Shown in pieces: positions 1-13,060 of a DNA stretch of 64,000 nucleotides. Both the position numbers and the translations under genes were made by a program. Under the pieces are notes generated by a model. The model had not been told where the DNA came from. It searched no databases and saw nothing but the letters and a program-made list of their open reading frames with translations. The number at the start of each line of letters is the position of its first letter. Within the stretch, counting starts at the first letter, position 1. The stretch lies in assembly GCA_030490835.1 (NCBI GenBank), contig CM059971.1:126388564-126452563 (forward strand). The letters are read 5' to 3'. The stretch comes from Annona cherimola. Lineage: Eukaryota; Streptophyta; Magnoliopsida; Magnoliales; Annonaceae.

Positions 1-1257
1 AGGCTCGTGGAGCCCTCTATTTTCTTGCCCAAGGTTATGAGGATGTGAGCGCTGCCCCTCCTCTTTTGCCTTTTTCCAGGATATCGTTCAGGCTCTTCTT
101 GCTGTAACTCACAGAGATGATGCAGGGGAATCTAGCCTTCGAACTTCTGGATACAAGACTCTGAATGAAGTTGTCAGGTGCTCAACTGATGAAACTGCTT
201 CTCTAGTCCTGCAACTTCTTCCAGATATCATGATGGAGCTCAACCAGAATCTTGATTCTCAGAGTCTGTCCTCAGAAGGAAGGGAAAAACAGTATCAATT
301 AGAAGGCCTTCTGTGTGGATGCTTGGTTGTTATAATACAGAAGTTTGAAACTTTTGATGCAACCAAGCAAGTCATCATGTAGTATGCTGACCAGATGATG
401 AACCTCTTCGTACAGATGTTTGCTTACAGAAACGCTGTTGTGCATGAAGACGCCATGCTTGCTATTGGGGCTCTTTCATATTCAAAAGGGGCTGATTCTG
501 CAACATACACGGTTAAACTATATCCTTATTTGGAGATTGGTCTTCAAAATTTTGAGTATCAGGTTTGTTCCATGACTATTGGGGTAATTGGTGACTTATG
601 CAGGGCATTGGAGGAGAAGATAATTCCTTATTGTGATGGGATCCTGATACAACTCCTTAAGGATCTATCAAGCAATCAACTTCACCGGTTTGTGAAGGCT
701 CCAATATTCTTTTACTTTAATGACATTGTGTTGGCAATTGGAGAGAACTTCAAGAAATACCTGATATATGCCGTGCGATGCTCCAAAGTGCAGCAGGGCT
801 ATCTGTTAGTGTTTCAGCTGTTGCTGATGAATTATCTAAGTACTCAAATCGGCTAAGAAACGGTATACTGGAAGCTTACTCTGGCATTTTTCAAGGTTTC
901 AAGAATTTCTGCAAAAACTCAGCTACTGGTTTCTTATGCACCTCACATCGTCCAGTTTTTAGACAGCATGTACAAGGCAAAAGATGTAAGTTTTCAGGTT
1001 CATGTTTTTTCTCCTTTCTAAAACTTTTAATTATGCTCTATATTTGCTGTCTTTTGTTGACTCTTTCCTGTTTCTATTATCAAGGATGATGTGTCTTAGG
1101 AGATGACATGCTCGGTAGTAACACTGACATTTTGATTCACCAGGCTCTTTAATGCGAAAACTCCTTAGGCGAATGTCTATTATCAGATGACCCCATGGTC
1201 AAAGAATCTGGTGATTGGACCCAGTCAGTTATTGGTCGATCTTTGCCTGGCTGGTGA
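1..1257 (+). pseudogene. Importin subunit beta-1 pseudogene (3' part)
   Basis: Translated pieces match the C-terminal half of plant importin beta-1 (KPNB1), the HEAT-repeat nuclear import receptor: QALLAVTHRDDAGESSLRTS, then YADQMMNLFVQMFAYRNAVV, DLSSNQLHR and RNGILEAYSGIFQGFKN, ending with KESGDWTQSVIGRSL and a stop at 1255-1257. It is broken in several places. The frame slips near 73-77. An in-frame TAG at 380-382 stands where the family has Gln. A one-base loss lies near 777 and a one-base gain near 905. More frame loss follows after 1085. A 99-bp GT-AG segment (986-1084) interrupts the homology and looks like a retained intron, which favours a DNA-level duplicate over a processed copy. 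The 5' part lies outside the window. Family assignment is secure; pseudogene status assumes no sequencing error. Confidence 0.88.
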
Positions 1258-3493
1258 CAGTTGGTCTTATCAGATGTCTCTACATGCATTTGGGTGTGTT
1301 ATGTGGCTTGAGTCAGGGCCTGTGTGCATATTGAGTTGTGGGGTCATTGTCCCGCATTGAAGGATTTGTCAGCATATCAAAGTTGCTGCTCACATGAGGG
1401 TCGTCTGCAGCTAGGATGGAATGGAATCTCCCGTTTGTTCAGAAACAATTTTCTATTCTAAAAAATTAATAGCCTATTTCTTTCATTTTCAATACAATTT
1501 TTCTAATCCCAGTAATCTTTACCCATTCCCAATATACTTCTATCTCAATATCTCATCTCATCCTTATCCCATCTAAGCTCTGAACAGCCATTTTGCCATG
1601 ATTAAGGTTCCTGCGTTTGCTGTATGTTCCAGAAGGAATGGCTGGGGACCAGATTTTGAAGCTGTACGGCTGCGCAAACTACAACAGTTTCCATTTATCT
1701 CGTCTGTCTTGCTTTCTAGTTTGTAGTCATTCACAGTTGCTGGGATTGCTGATAGGACAGATGTGGTATTGTCATGTTGCATGTATTTCCTGGGAAATCA
1801 GTTTGGTACTTTCAGCAGCGTATGGCATAGAAATGATGCGAGTAGTGTACATAAAGTATACCAATTTCTGATGCCCATTTTTGCTAAGAAAGATCATTTC
1901 CCAATAATCAAATTATTTTACCTCTGATACGCGCGGAGATTAGTTTGTTGATCATTAGGAAACTTCTTTCCGCAGTTTGCAGGTAAATGCTTACCTGTCT
2001 TGGGCTCCTTTTCCGTTCACCCACCTCCCCGCCTTGGATTTTGCTCAACAAGGAATGTAAATTGCGTCGGAACCCTTGAAATCCTTCAGTCGAAACTGAT
2101 GAAAAATTCCAGAGTGATCACCCTGATGCTTGGTTAACATTCATGTTTGGCAGGATGCGATGATTGCGTGGTTTCATTGGAATGGTTTCGAGAAAATGCC
2201 AAATGTCTGCTCTGGCAGGTTTGGCCTCTTGGTGTCTTTGCACAGTAATTTTTCGATTGATCCCTCTAATTTCCTGATGTTTTCTCCTTTCCAAGTGTTG
2301 ATGGTGACCAGCTTTCTTCTTGCACACTAACTTTTTCTGATTGATCCCTCTAATTTTCCCATGTTTTCTCATTTCCACGTGTTTGTTGTAACCATCCACT
2401 AAAAGTGAGCTGCTTGACATTTTCAACGCCCTTTATGAACGAGCATTTCTCCATTGGAAGTCCCAACCTTTTAGCTATAAATATACTTGTAGGTGCGGTC
2501 ATGCCTCAGCGAAGTGCACGTGGTGTTCGGTGATTTGCCTTGCTAGAAAAGAATTGATTCCGGGTGAAAGCAGCCGCCCGTGGAATTCCTCTAATTTCCA
2601 GGCCTAGCTGAACTGCTATATAGCTCTTGTGATTCACGTTTTACTGGCAGGCTTGCTGTTGCGACGGCTGCCTGTAAAGTGAAATGGAACAGCCGATTGG
2701 AATTTTAAAAAATATACTATATTTCATCAAAAAATATATTATATATATGGAAAATATCGATTGAATCATAATTATGGTGCAGTCTACTGCAAAATCAAGC
2801 TCACTTGATCATGAAATTAACATCTATCTCACTCATTGTATTTAGAAGTATTTATATTAATAACATATTAATTTTTATCTAAGTTAAATATGTGTATGGA
2901 CTTTATTTTAAAATAGTATAAAATAAACATAATAAAATAATTTAATTTAAATATTAATTTTAAAGTTCTGATTTCATCATAGAGTTTTTCTTAAATATAC
3001 CTACTATGTTTAACTATAATTTTAATTATACTCACTGTATTATCAAAATTCTGGACATACTATGTTTGAAGTTAATTTTGAAAATACTTAATCCGTGAGT
3101 TAGCACTATTAGTTAATATATAAAATTATTAATATGTGAGCTAAACAATAGAAAAGTAAAGAATTATAATTCATGCAGTTGTGTACATTAAGGCTCAATG
3201 AACATGTTTGCATTAAATCATAACTCATAATGAAGAAAATTGTCTCTAAAAGGAGGATAATACACCATTTAGAAGGGATTTTATTTGATTGAATACGATT
3301 TTCACCCATTATGATGTTTCATATAGATACAGTTTATTCAAAGCATTTTTTGATAATTTTATTTATTTAAGATATCAAAGGTGTTCCAATATAAATACAT
3401 ATAGACTCGAGAAATTTCTTAACAATTTGTTTGTAACCTACTCAAACATACCCCAATTACTATAATTTTTGGTCTTTTGAGTAAATAAAATAT
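1258..3493. other. Gene-free stretch after the importin pseudogene
   Basis: No convincing coding region. The first 700 bases are of mixed composition and may be old 3' UTR of the importin copy. From about 2700 the DNA is AT-rich. It includes a half-copy of the repeat found downstream of the SWEET gene (around 2770-2960, with a 'gtgcagtctactgcaaaat' end) and a fragment like the foldback at 44696 (around 2985-3115). Confidence 0.5.
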
Positions 3494-3741
3494 TGTGTTT
3501 GGGAACGATAAAAAAAATTTCACTAGAAACTTTTTTCTTTCCACATCTATCACATTTTCAGTAATTTTAATTGCATTGTTTTATACAATTATCTTATTTT
3601 TAAAATTTTCAGTATTTTTGTATAATTATCTTATCCATTTTAATTTTATCTTCTTTATTTCTTATTATTATCCTTATTATATCACTCGATCATATTTTTA
3701 AAAAATTTTCTACCAATTTTCTCACTTCCTAAACACATCCT
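3494..3741. mobile_element. MITE, GTGTTTGG-end family, degenerate copy
   Basis: Starts near 'gtgtttgggaacgat' and ends near 'cctaaacacatcc', so the ends are inverted repeats. The interior has the family's pattern of short tracts such as 'tatatcac' and 'acaattatc'. It is the first of three adjacent copies (see 3752 and 4025). Boundaries are approximate. Confidence 0.5.
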
Positions 3742-3751
3742 GAGAAATATA

Positions 3752-4020
3752 GGGCATGTTTAGCAAAAGATAAAACTTTTAAATAATTTTTTTTCAATCT
3801 CTACAATTATTCTATTTTTAATTAATTATTTACATCTTATATACAACTATTTTATTTTAAATCACTTTTACACAACTACCTATACAACTAATTTATTTAT
3901 TTTAACATTATTTTCTTTATTTCTCATTATCATTCTATCATGTCACATCATTGTCTTTCATTTTAAAAACTTTTATACTACAAAATTTTTATTCAAAAGT
4001 TTTGCTACTTATCAAACACA
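3752..4020. mobile_element. MITE, GTGTTTGG-end family
   Basis: Left end 'gggcatgtttagc', right end 'atcaaacaca'. The interior matches the copies at 6434 and 54050 ('ctacaattattcta', 'acacaactacctata', 'tcattatcattctatcatgtc'). It lies immediately beside the next copy, which is in the opposite orientation. Confidence 0.6.
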
Positions 4021-4024
4021 TTTA

Positions 4025-4311
4025 GAGTGTGTTTGGGTAGTGATAACTTTTAGATGGAAATTTCTTGGTGTAAAAGTTTTAAAATCGTGCAAAATTATGT
4101 GATATGATAGGGGCAATGGTGATGAGTAAAAGAGAAAATTAAAATAGATAAATTATTTATATAGATAGTTGTGTGAAAATGGTTAAAAAATAAGATAATT
4201 ATATAAAAAAGTTAAGAAATAATTAACAAATAAGATAATTATTAAACATAAAAAAATTTTAGATTGGAAAGTTTTATTTTGAAAAAATTCGCGGTTAAAT
4301 AAACACACCCC
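4025..4311. mobile_element. MITE, GTGTTTGG-end family, opposite orientation
   Basis: Left end 'gagtgtgtttggg', right end 'aaacacacccc'. The interior is the reverse complement of the neighbouring copy ('tatgataggggcaatgg', 'agttgtgtgaaaatgg'). Flanks are TTA on the left and TAA on the right, compatible with a 3-bp Tourist/Harbinger-type target site that has mutated. Confidence 0.65.
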
Positions 4312-6433
4312 TAATGAATTGCTTGAGCTTTTATGAAATGTCATTGATGTGTGAAAATCAAAAGGTTATGAACCATTTCCATGAAATTTAAAACCCCTTC
4401 AAAAGGACACGAATAATTATTAAAAGGCATGACTAATAATTAGAGGGTTTGAATTAGTAGTGGGGTGTTAGTATAACAGTTGGATTAGCAGTGGGGTGCA
4501 ATATAATAGTTGGAGACGTAGTCCTATTTCACATTCTTTTACTCTCATTGTGAGTAATTTATTGGATAATTTATAAATATGTTTTAAAAAATATAAAGAA
4601 CATCACATACTCTAACTATAATTAAAAATATACTCATGTTGCCATAGGATGGGCACTTTGACAGCATTGCGATAGCATCATGGTGGTATGAATATATTTA
4701 TAATTACAGTCAAACTATGTAGGATAATTTACAAATTTTAAACTATATATAAATATATTTACAATTATATTCTAGCTATTAGGCTTATGTGCAAGTTATC
4801 CTAATTTATTTGATTTGATTATTGCTCATAGTATAGTCATAAATCTTTTTTCCCAATACCAAGTCGACGTTTCCTAGTTCACTTGAGCCGATGACAATGA
4901 CAAGGAAGAGCTAACCTAAGCTTATGTTGGTTTGGGTTAAAAGATGTACTTTTTAAAAAAAAGTTCCATGAGAATATTTTTTAAATTTATTTAACATATA
5001 TGCATATATCTTTTATTTTCAAAAAATCAACTAAGTAAAATGTCTAAAATACCTCTCAAAATGTTCATTTTGGAAAAATAAAAATAATATATATGCATTT
5101 ATAAATTATAAAACTTGATATGTGAGTTAAATAGACTTGAAAAACATGAACAATAAAAAAAAAAAAAAAAAGCACGGGGATATTAAGCAGGAGGGAGCCA
5201 GCCGGCTACCTGGTTTGAGGAAAGCCGATCGAGTCGGTCGGGTACACATGCGTCACGTGGAGGAAGGGCTTGGAAGTTGGCCGTCAGGGTGCAGTACCAG
5301 CTGTAATTAGTTAGTCCAGTCCAAACTCCAAACTCTTCAAACTCCAAAGCATGAGAAAATGATGCAGCAGTTACAGTGAAAACCTTCTCTCACAGCGACG
5401 AGACGGGAATGCCATTCCGGGTAAACCGGCGGTTTGGCTAGGATGGATAAAATGCCCCGATTCTTTCGCTGCCCTCTCTACTCGACCGCATCACCAATGA
5501 AAATGCTCCCTGCCTTCCTCCCTCCTCATTCCAATGCATGCAATTGCAGGCTCCCCCATCCATCCCTTCCCACCATGCATCACATGACGTACATGCGTCG
5601 AGTTTTTCAATTGGGTATGGATAATCAGTCCATTAGGTCTCACACATAATGATTAATGAATGGTGCTTCCACGTCATCCAGTGGATGCATGGGAATGGCG
5701 ACTCACTATTGTGATCTACGTGGGGTCTACCGTCTTCCCGGCTTCCCTACGGTTTTCCGACGTGTCATTTTTATCTTTATCATTATCATAAGCTTTTTTA
5801 CTCTTAATAATTTTAGCATTTTTTATTTATTGTATAATTAAGTACCGTATTTTTATTTAAGCATTTACATTTTAACTATTTTCTCATATTTTTCACATGT
5901 ACGTAATATCTATTTTATCTTATCTTTGTTCTCTTTAATTCTAAATATTATTTCTGTTATATCACATCTTAATAAAATTTTTAAATAAATGAACTGCATT
6001 ACCAGCCGGCGGGGGTTTTTACCCCGATGCAGCATGGATAGCCGCAAGTTGTACATTTGCTATTTTTTCACAGTGGTGTCGGTCGGGATAGAAAAAGCCT
6101 AGAAGCTCCCGGAAAGGCCCCTGTTCAGAAAAAAGAAAAGAAATATATGGTGAACCCTTACTTTCGAATATTGGAAAAGACAGGAAATTCAATTTCATTG
6201 GCTGTTATTCATTCTTCGATAATATATTATTGTTATTATTATTAATGTTACTATTAGTGTTATCCTGCAGACGGCTTTTACTTTTAGCATTTAATATTTT
6301 TATCCATAGTCCGAACACGTTTTAAAAGCCTTCTAAACGTGACTCTCTTCCTACTGTATATCACTGTTTACTCCATGCTCAGTGATTTTCATGTCTGGCT
6401 TTATATCATGTCTCCGTGGAAAATTACATTAAA
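4312..6433. other. AT-rich gene-free stretch with a GC-richer patch
   Basis: No gene recognised. 5175-5780 is less AT-rich than its surroundings and holds short open frames without recognisable similarity, so I do not call a gene there. A poly-A run lies at about 5155-5171. Confidence 0.4.
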
Positions 6434-6713
6434 GAGTGTGTTTGTCAATTGATAAAAATGTCAAGTTAAAATTTTTCAATCTAAAACTTTTTACTCTCCA
6501 CAACTATCATATTTTTTAATTATTTTTTTACACTTTCCTATACAACTATTCTACTTTTCAATCATTTTGTACATAATTATCCATGCAACTAACCTATGTA
6601 TTTTAACTTTATCCTCTTTACTACTCATCATTATCTCTATTATATCACATCATTTGACAACTTTACTCTTCAAAACTTTTCATCAAAAGTTTTATCTATT
6701 CACAAACATATCC
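6434..6713. mobile_element. MITE, GTGTTTGG-end family
   Basis: Left end 'gagtgtgtttgtcaattg', right end 'cacaaacatatcc'. The interior is close to the complete copy at 54050-54330, sharing 'aatctaaaactttt' and 'actctccacaa'. About 740 bp upstream of the beta-amylase start. Confidence 0.65.
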
Positions 6714-7126
6714 AAAATGTAATTAATTACTGGCCCCAAAGTTTATGATGATGTTTGGAAATGTTAATTTTGGTGTGATTTTGTGATGAAATGAGAAAAG
6801 GAATATTTTGGGACTCATGTAATTAATAAGAAATAATAGAGGTAAAATTAAAATAAATAGAATAGTTGGAAAGAAAAATAATTGAATTAGAAAAATAAAA
6901 TTAGAAAAATAAAATACTTAAATTATTAGATACTTGGTTGGAAAAGGCAGAAGCTATACGTTTGGTATAAAATTCTATGGAATCCTATGCACATGCCTCA
7001 CCAAACCAGCCCTATTCGTGACAAGATGCCCAGAGGAAAGAAACGCACAAAGAAATTGGCATTGGCATTTGGTATTAAATATTAGCAGTAAAGGAAAGGA
7101 ATGCAAACAAGAGAAATATATAAAGA

Positions 7127-7134
7127 GATGGCAG
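7127..7134 (+). promoter_or_regulatory. Candidate TATA box of the beta-amylase-like gene
   Basis: TATATAAA lies about 320 bp before the chosen ATG. A CT-rich stretch typical of a plant 5' UTR (7380-7430) lies between. Position and sequence fit a core promoter; the transcription start is not shown by sequence. Confidence 0.45.
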
Positions 7135-7453
7135 ATCTGCGTCCATTTACTAGTAGTTGCCAATTTCCGGAATTCCCGAGTCCCATCAGGAATGAAAGAG
7201 AGGAGGATTACGGTTGCTAATTCCAGGATCGATCGAGAACTCCACACGCGCTCTCTCCTGGGACTGACTGACGTGTCAAAAATTCTGAGAGCAGCGAATC
7301 CGAACTGCAACTTCTTGAGTTAGCCAAGCCAAACGCAACGCCACCGCATCCCCCCACGGAAATTTCCCCATTTATTCGCCTCGCCGTCTCTTCCTTCTTT
7401 CTCTCACCTCGCTCTCTCCTCTCTCAGAAGAGCAGCAAGTAGCAGCAGGGGCA

Positions 7454-10400
7454 ATGGCGATCTTCTTCTGCCCTCCCTCTCGGATCGCCACCTCCCTCTC
7501 CACTCGCTGCGACTCACTCCCACTCGCTCGCCCCCCCGCCTCCGCCATCCGATCCGCCATTGCTCCCCACCGCCCCCCCTCCCGCCTCTGCTCCTCCAGA
7601 CCCTCCTCCGGCGCCAACGGCCCTCTCTCGCCCGAAGACCATTTCCCCCACGAGAGCGGCGGCGGCGAGCTCCAGCACGGCTTCCCACCGCCGCCCTGGT
7701 CCCGCAACGGCGCTCCCGTCTTCGTCACCCTGCCCGCCGACGCAGTCAGCTTGCTGGGCCGGATGACTCGTCGGAAGACCATATCGGCTTCGCTCATGGC
7801 GCTCCGGGCTGCTGGCGTCGAAGGGGTTGTCATCGAGGTCTGGTGGGGGATTGTGGAGAGGGATGAGCCCGGGGTATATGATTGGGGAGGGTATTTGGAT
7901 ATTGTTTCCTTGGCGGCTATGTTTGGTCTGAAAGTTCGTGCGATCATGGCTTTCCATCAGCATGGGATGGGCCCCGGCGATTCGTGCTGGTTGGTATTAA
8001 AAATACCTCCTTTTTTCGTCATTTCTTTGTGGACCATTTTCTAGTTCGGAGAATTTTCTGTTGAATATTCATCAGTTTGATTCTAGCAGCAGTGGACCTT
8101 GCTTTGCACATGTAGTCGATTGAAAACTTGCGGGAATAGCTACTCGTCTGCGTCTTTTATCCGGGGATGTTTGGAAATTGAATCACAGTTTCTAGTTTGG
8201 TAGTAGGAATTGGATTTCTCTTTCCGGTGATGACGCTGTTTAATTTCTTTACAATGCCTAGATTGGTAAATGTGGGAATAACAATATTAATGCCCTAGCA
8301 TTTGAACAGGAATCTTCTTGCCATTGGCTGCCACTGTCTCCTTATGACTATTGGCGAGCATTCAACAATGCTTACCGACTACAACACGAAGTATTCCTCC
8401 TTTTTTGTTCCAGGGATGTAACAAGGGAGGTCCGAAAACTGTAAGTTACTGGAATGATGGTAAAGGCCGTTAGGTTTTAGATTTAGCCTAGGGGACTAGA
8501 GCAGATTTCATGAGCTACCCTAAATAATCATGTTTAATTTATTAAGTCGATTATCGATCATTTAGGAACTAGGAAGGTTAAGCAGTTTTTTCACACACAG
8601 AACGCAAGCGGACTGGACTTGTCAAAGATGTGGCTTTTTGAGTTCCATGCGTAGGTATGTGATCAATGTCTAAGCAGTGGCATAGATTGTAGTTGAAATG
8701 AGCATGCTGGAAGGCAACTGTCAATCATAAAGAAGGACGGTTATAAATGAATAAGAGGGAATTTATTGGCATTAATATCTAATTGATATGTTTGACGATG
8801 TTTAATGAAGATTATTAACCGAACTAGTTAGAGAGAGGAAGTTTGATTAAGGTCAAGCTTCTATATGTCAAGTTGAAAGGTTCTGGAATGACTTTGATAA
8901 GTCTCCCTTGGGCACCTATTCTTTGATTGAGGATTTGGTTCGCCAGTAATGTGGGATAATGCAAACAACGTTATGCAAGTGATCTCAGTTAATTGGGCTG
9001 AAGCTTTGATGATGTTGGAGGATCATTGAGAAAATCCTAGAAACCTGAAGAAACTGCACAAAAGTATTGTGCATGGTACGGTTTTATTTTATCATTCCAT
9101 CTCCTTACGCTATTTTGATTGTTTTCATTTTTCCATCAATTCTTTGCGTCCGAGAGTCAAGACAGAGGCATTACTTTGAAGTACCGCTGTGTGTGTGCGT
9201 GCGTGTGGTTTTAGACGCTGTTCAGTTCGTTTTTGTTTTTCCTTCCCTCCCTTTTGAAAAAAAATATATATCCCTGTTGATTTATGCATCCCCTTCTAGT
9301 TTAAATACTATTATTTGCAAACAAATAAAATTTTTTCTGTTGGCTGAAATTGAGGTCTTTGTCAAGCTGGTTCAGTTACCCTATGGCTTCACTTTGCCAG
9401 TCTCTAGTTATTTGTGACTTTTATGCCAACACCAAGGTAAATTCTGCTAATGCTGCCTTCTTTTGTTTTATTTAAAGTTTCCTGTTCTTAAGCAAAAATG
9501 ATGTTGTGGACATTTAGAATAACACATGCGTGAGGATATGTTCTCTAATAAGAATATGGGTGATGATTCAATATGGTTGTGATGCTGGAGTCTCCATGCA
9601 ACCCTTCTTTTTTAAACTTTAAAGTAAATTTTTTTTTTCCAAATTTAAACCACTTATCATATTTATCCTTGTGCATTTTATTTGCGATAAAAAATCTTGT
9701 ATACTGGAACTTTTACATACTGTATTTATACTGCATGTCTTTGAAAAATTTAATATTTATATATTCATCACAAAAAATGCTATATATTTTTTCACAAAAT
9801 ATAAGTTTCCAATGAAAGTGATTTTGGTACTTGATAGTGTTTTGATAGTATTAAACGAAATATATGGTTTAAATATGGGTAAAACATTGGGTAAAACATT
9901 TTAAAATAAAAAGCAAGGGGCTGCATGGGGACTTCATTCAGCTCAGATGTATTGAATCATTACCCTTAGAATATTTCAGTATGTTGATATTGAACTATGT
10001 TCTTTTGTGCACTAGTGTTGTGTCCTTCTTGGTCTTTGTTTCTATATGCCACTTGGGCTGTATCGCCCATTACAAAAATTTTCCAGTAGGGGTGTAATGG
10101 ATCCAGGTTGACCCAATAACCTCTTTGTCCAGCCCATTTATTAGTGAGTTACGGCTGTATCTCCCATTGCTAAAATTTTCAAGTAGGGGTGTTAATGGAT
10201 CCATTTTGACCCAGTAACCTGTTATTCAACCCATTTATTTGTGGGGTAGGGCTGGGTTTTTGAGCTAAACAACTCATCATTCTGTCAACTAGTTTATTTA
10301 AATGAACAAGTCATGGGTTGAGGGTTTTCAACCAGTTAACCTAGTAATTGACCCATTTAACCTGCCAACCAGTCCAACTTGATAACATGCTTTTTTTGTT

Positions 10401-12583
10401 TAAAAAATGCTAAAAATGTTGCATGTATCATCAATCATCTTCAACTAGTAGTTTAGTTATCTTCTGGTTAAATGCATGATTATAAAATACTAAAAAAACC
10501 CAGTTCAAAGAATCAAAATTTGTCCACAAACAATGACCGTTACGCCTGTAGAGGGCATATATTGTAATATCATCGTGCACTTAATTAATATGTAAGCACG
10601 TACTTGGAAAAAGCCCTAGTTCTTGAATGCATCCAACGAGAGGGTCAAGGGATTTTCCTCTATTTCAGCAGAAATGCCTCCCTCTATAAGCTGCTTTCTA
10701 ACAAATGTTACTGATTTCCAACATACTAATAATTTTTTCTGGTTATCAAGTTATTATGCACTTGTTCTGCACTTTTGCTTGTCAGGTTTATTTCATATAT
10801 TACTACTAAATAGGACCCTTATAAATGAGCTTGCTTTTAACTTGTTAACAATCTGCTAACCCAATAAGATAACACCCCTACTCTCCAGGCAGTCCTGTCT
10901 TGAGCTTTATATCCAAATTAATGGTTTAGCTCATCAAAAATCATCATGCTTGTATGGAATCATTTTTGTCAGAGAAGTTTGGCATGATGACAAATAAGAT
11001 CTGCCCATTCCTTCTATCATACCGTCTTTTTACTTTTTTAAGACTGTTTGAATTGCTTTCCACATGATTGAATTAATGCTATAGTAGTTTCACCAGATAT
11101 CACTTTTGTCTTAGTGACCCCATATTCTCTTTCTTTGTTCTTCACTTTCCCTTAATGCATGCTTGTTCTGTTAGTTCTGATAGTTTTTCATTTTTTTCCA
11201 TACGAAGGATTCCTCTCCCTCAGTGGGTACTAGAGGAGATGGATAGGGAACCAGACCTGGCATATTCAGATAGGTTTGGAAGAAGAAGCCAGGAATACAT
11301 TTCCTTGGGATGTGACATACTCCCTATCCTAAGAGGTCGATCTCCTATTCAAGCCTATTCAGATTTTATGAGGAGCTTTAGAGATGCTTTCAGGCAGTTT
11401 CTTGGAGTTGTTATAACAGTAAGATCTTGAATATTTCTAAAGACTCATTTTAGCTGTAAACGTGAGTTGCCAACTGTCAAAATAAATCTTCCTTATTCTC
11501 CAGGGCATTCAAATAGGTATGGGTCCTTCAGGTGAATTGAGGTATCCTTCATGCCCATCTGAGAGGCTATCATGGGCATGGCGATTGAGAGAACTTGGGG
11601 AGTTTCAGTGTTATGATAAGGTCTGAAAACAAATTCCACAACATTTGCATTGCAAAGTCATCTGTTCTTGTTTTTCAAAGACCTCTCCTTTATCCTTTTT
11701 CCTTTATTTGATTCATTTATCTTGAAATTTTAATTAGATGGACTTTCAATCTCTTTATCAATCCTGTATATTTCTTTTGAATGATCAGTATATGCTTGCC
11801 TCACTCAATGCCTGTGCACAAGATATTGGGATGCGGGAGTGGGGAAATGGCGGCCCACTTGGTGCTGGTAATTTAATGCAGAACCCAGAGGAAACTAGTT
11901 TCTTCAAAAGTAACGGCTCTTGGAATACACCGTATGGTGAATTTTTCCTTGAATGGTACTCTGGAATGCTGCTTCTGCATGGGGAGAGATTGTGCATGGT
12001 TGCAGATACTATCTTCTGGAATAGCGGGGTGAAGATCTCAGCAAAAGTGGCTGGCATCCACTGGCACTATAGTACAAAATCTCATCCTTCCGAGTTAACT
12101 GCAGGGTATTACAATACCTCAAATAGAGATGGCTACCTTCCAATTGCCCGCATGCTAGCCAGGTACAGAATGGCCCTGTGTTGTACTTGCTTTGATGTTG
12201 AAGACAGAGAAGAGGAGCAAGTAAATCCCAGCAGCAGCCCAGAAGGGTTTCTCAAACAGCTTATATTTGCTGCCAGGATATGTGGTATACCAATTTCGGG
12301 TGAAAACACTGCGACCAGAGTGGATGACCGATCATTGAAACAGGTTATTAAGAGTTCTAAGATTTATACTGATGGTGCTAATGACCCATGTTTTTCATTT
12401 AACTTCGTTAGAATGAGCAAGAATCTTTTTGATGCTCGTAACTGGACCAACTTTACGCGATTTGTAAGGCAGATGTCAGATGTACGAAATTTTCGGGCTA
12501 AATTAGAATTTGGGAGGGGTAAGTTATGCCTTTCTTCTACATCGGCATCTGAGGAAGTTGGAGTACCTTTTGCATATTGTTGA
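7454..12583 (+). CDS. BAM9: Beta-amylase-like protein, BAM9 type, probably non-catalytic, plastid-targeted
   Basis: Exons 7454-7989, 11208-11418, 11504-11620 and 11789-12583; all introns are GT-AG and phases fit, giving 552 residues. The first ~60 residues are rich in Ser, Ala, Pro and Arg with few acidic residues, as in a chloroplast transit peptide. The glycosyl hydrolase 14 fold follows ([55 protein letters not shown]). The first catalytic Glu is present (E260 in GPSGELRYP). The second catalytic Glu, in the TCLEM motif of active enzymes, is Asp here (TCFDVED, D424). The flexible loop is HGMGPGD instead of the usual GGNVGD. Both features match the BAM9 group, regarded as non-catalytic and possibly regulatory in starch metabolism. 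The ATG has a good context (gcaATGGCG). Intron 1 is 3.2 kb and full of AT-rich repeats. Lack of activity is inferred. Confidence 0.92.
10055..10249. repeat. Diverged 97-bp tandem duplication in intron 1 of the beta-amylase-like gene
   Basis: Two neighbouring copies, 10055-10151 and 10152-10249. Both contain ggctgtatc-cccatt, 'gtaggggtgt-aatggatcc', 'gacccaataacct'-like and 'cccattta' segments. They resemble the sub-terminal repeats of 'ggggtgtaa' hAT-type elements such as 31454-32139, so this may be a decayed element. Confidence 0.6.
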
Positions 12584-13050
12584 AGGTCTTTCTCTTATTT
12601 TTCAATTTGTGTCAGTATAATTTGTATATTTGCACCTGTACGATTCGATGATTTCAAAATTTTTTCAATACGAAATTTTGTGAGATTTTTACTGGGTCTA
12701 TCCTATTTCTGGAAGAATTTGTACTATGCACTGGGTCAAAAGTTCAAACATAAATGGAGTAAGAGAGACAGGGGTACTCCAATTCTCTCGTAGCAGAAGG
12801 TGAGCGGCAGTCTGCCTTTCAGTCCATAATTTGACCTAGCAATGCACTACAAAGTGTGGGAAGTCAGTTGCATATCGAGTTATTTTGCACAAAAATGTGC
12901 ACTAGATTTTGCATCAATTATCAGCAAAGGGCCTTGAGCGATCTGCACGGAGGTCTTTGAACAGGACAGACCATGAATTATATCTAGTTTCTTATGTTGT
13001 TCTTATGTACTAGTGGGATGAAAATTCAACATTCCTCTCTGGATAATAGC

Positions 13051-13056
13051 AATAAA
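13051..13056 (+). terminator. Candidate poly(A) signal of the beta-amylase-like gene
   Basis: AATAAA about 470 bp after the stop codon, in a T-rich 3' UTR. No other feature claims this stretch. Confidence 0.45.
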
Positions 13057-13060
13057 AGTA

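Noticed and set aside
7372..7963. Several long minus-strand frames opposite the first exon of the beta-amylase-like gene
   Set aside because: They mirror a GC-rich coding exon and give Arg/Gly-rich translations without family similarity. The plus-strand reading is a clear beta-amylase N-terminus.
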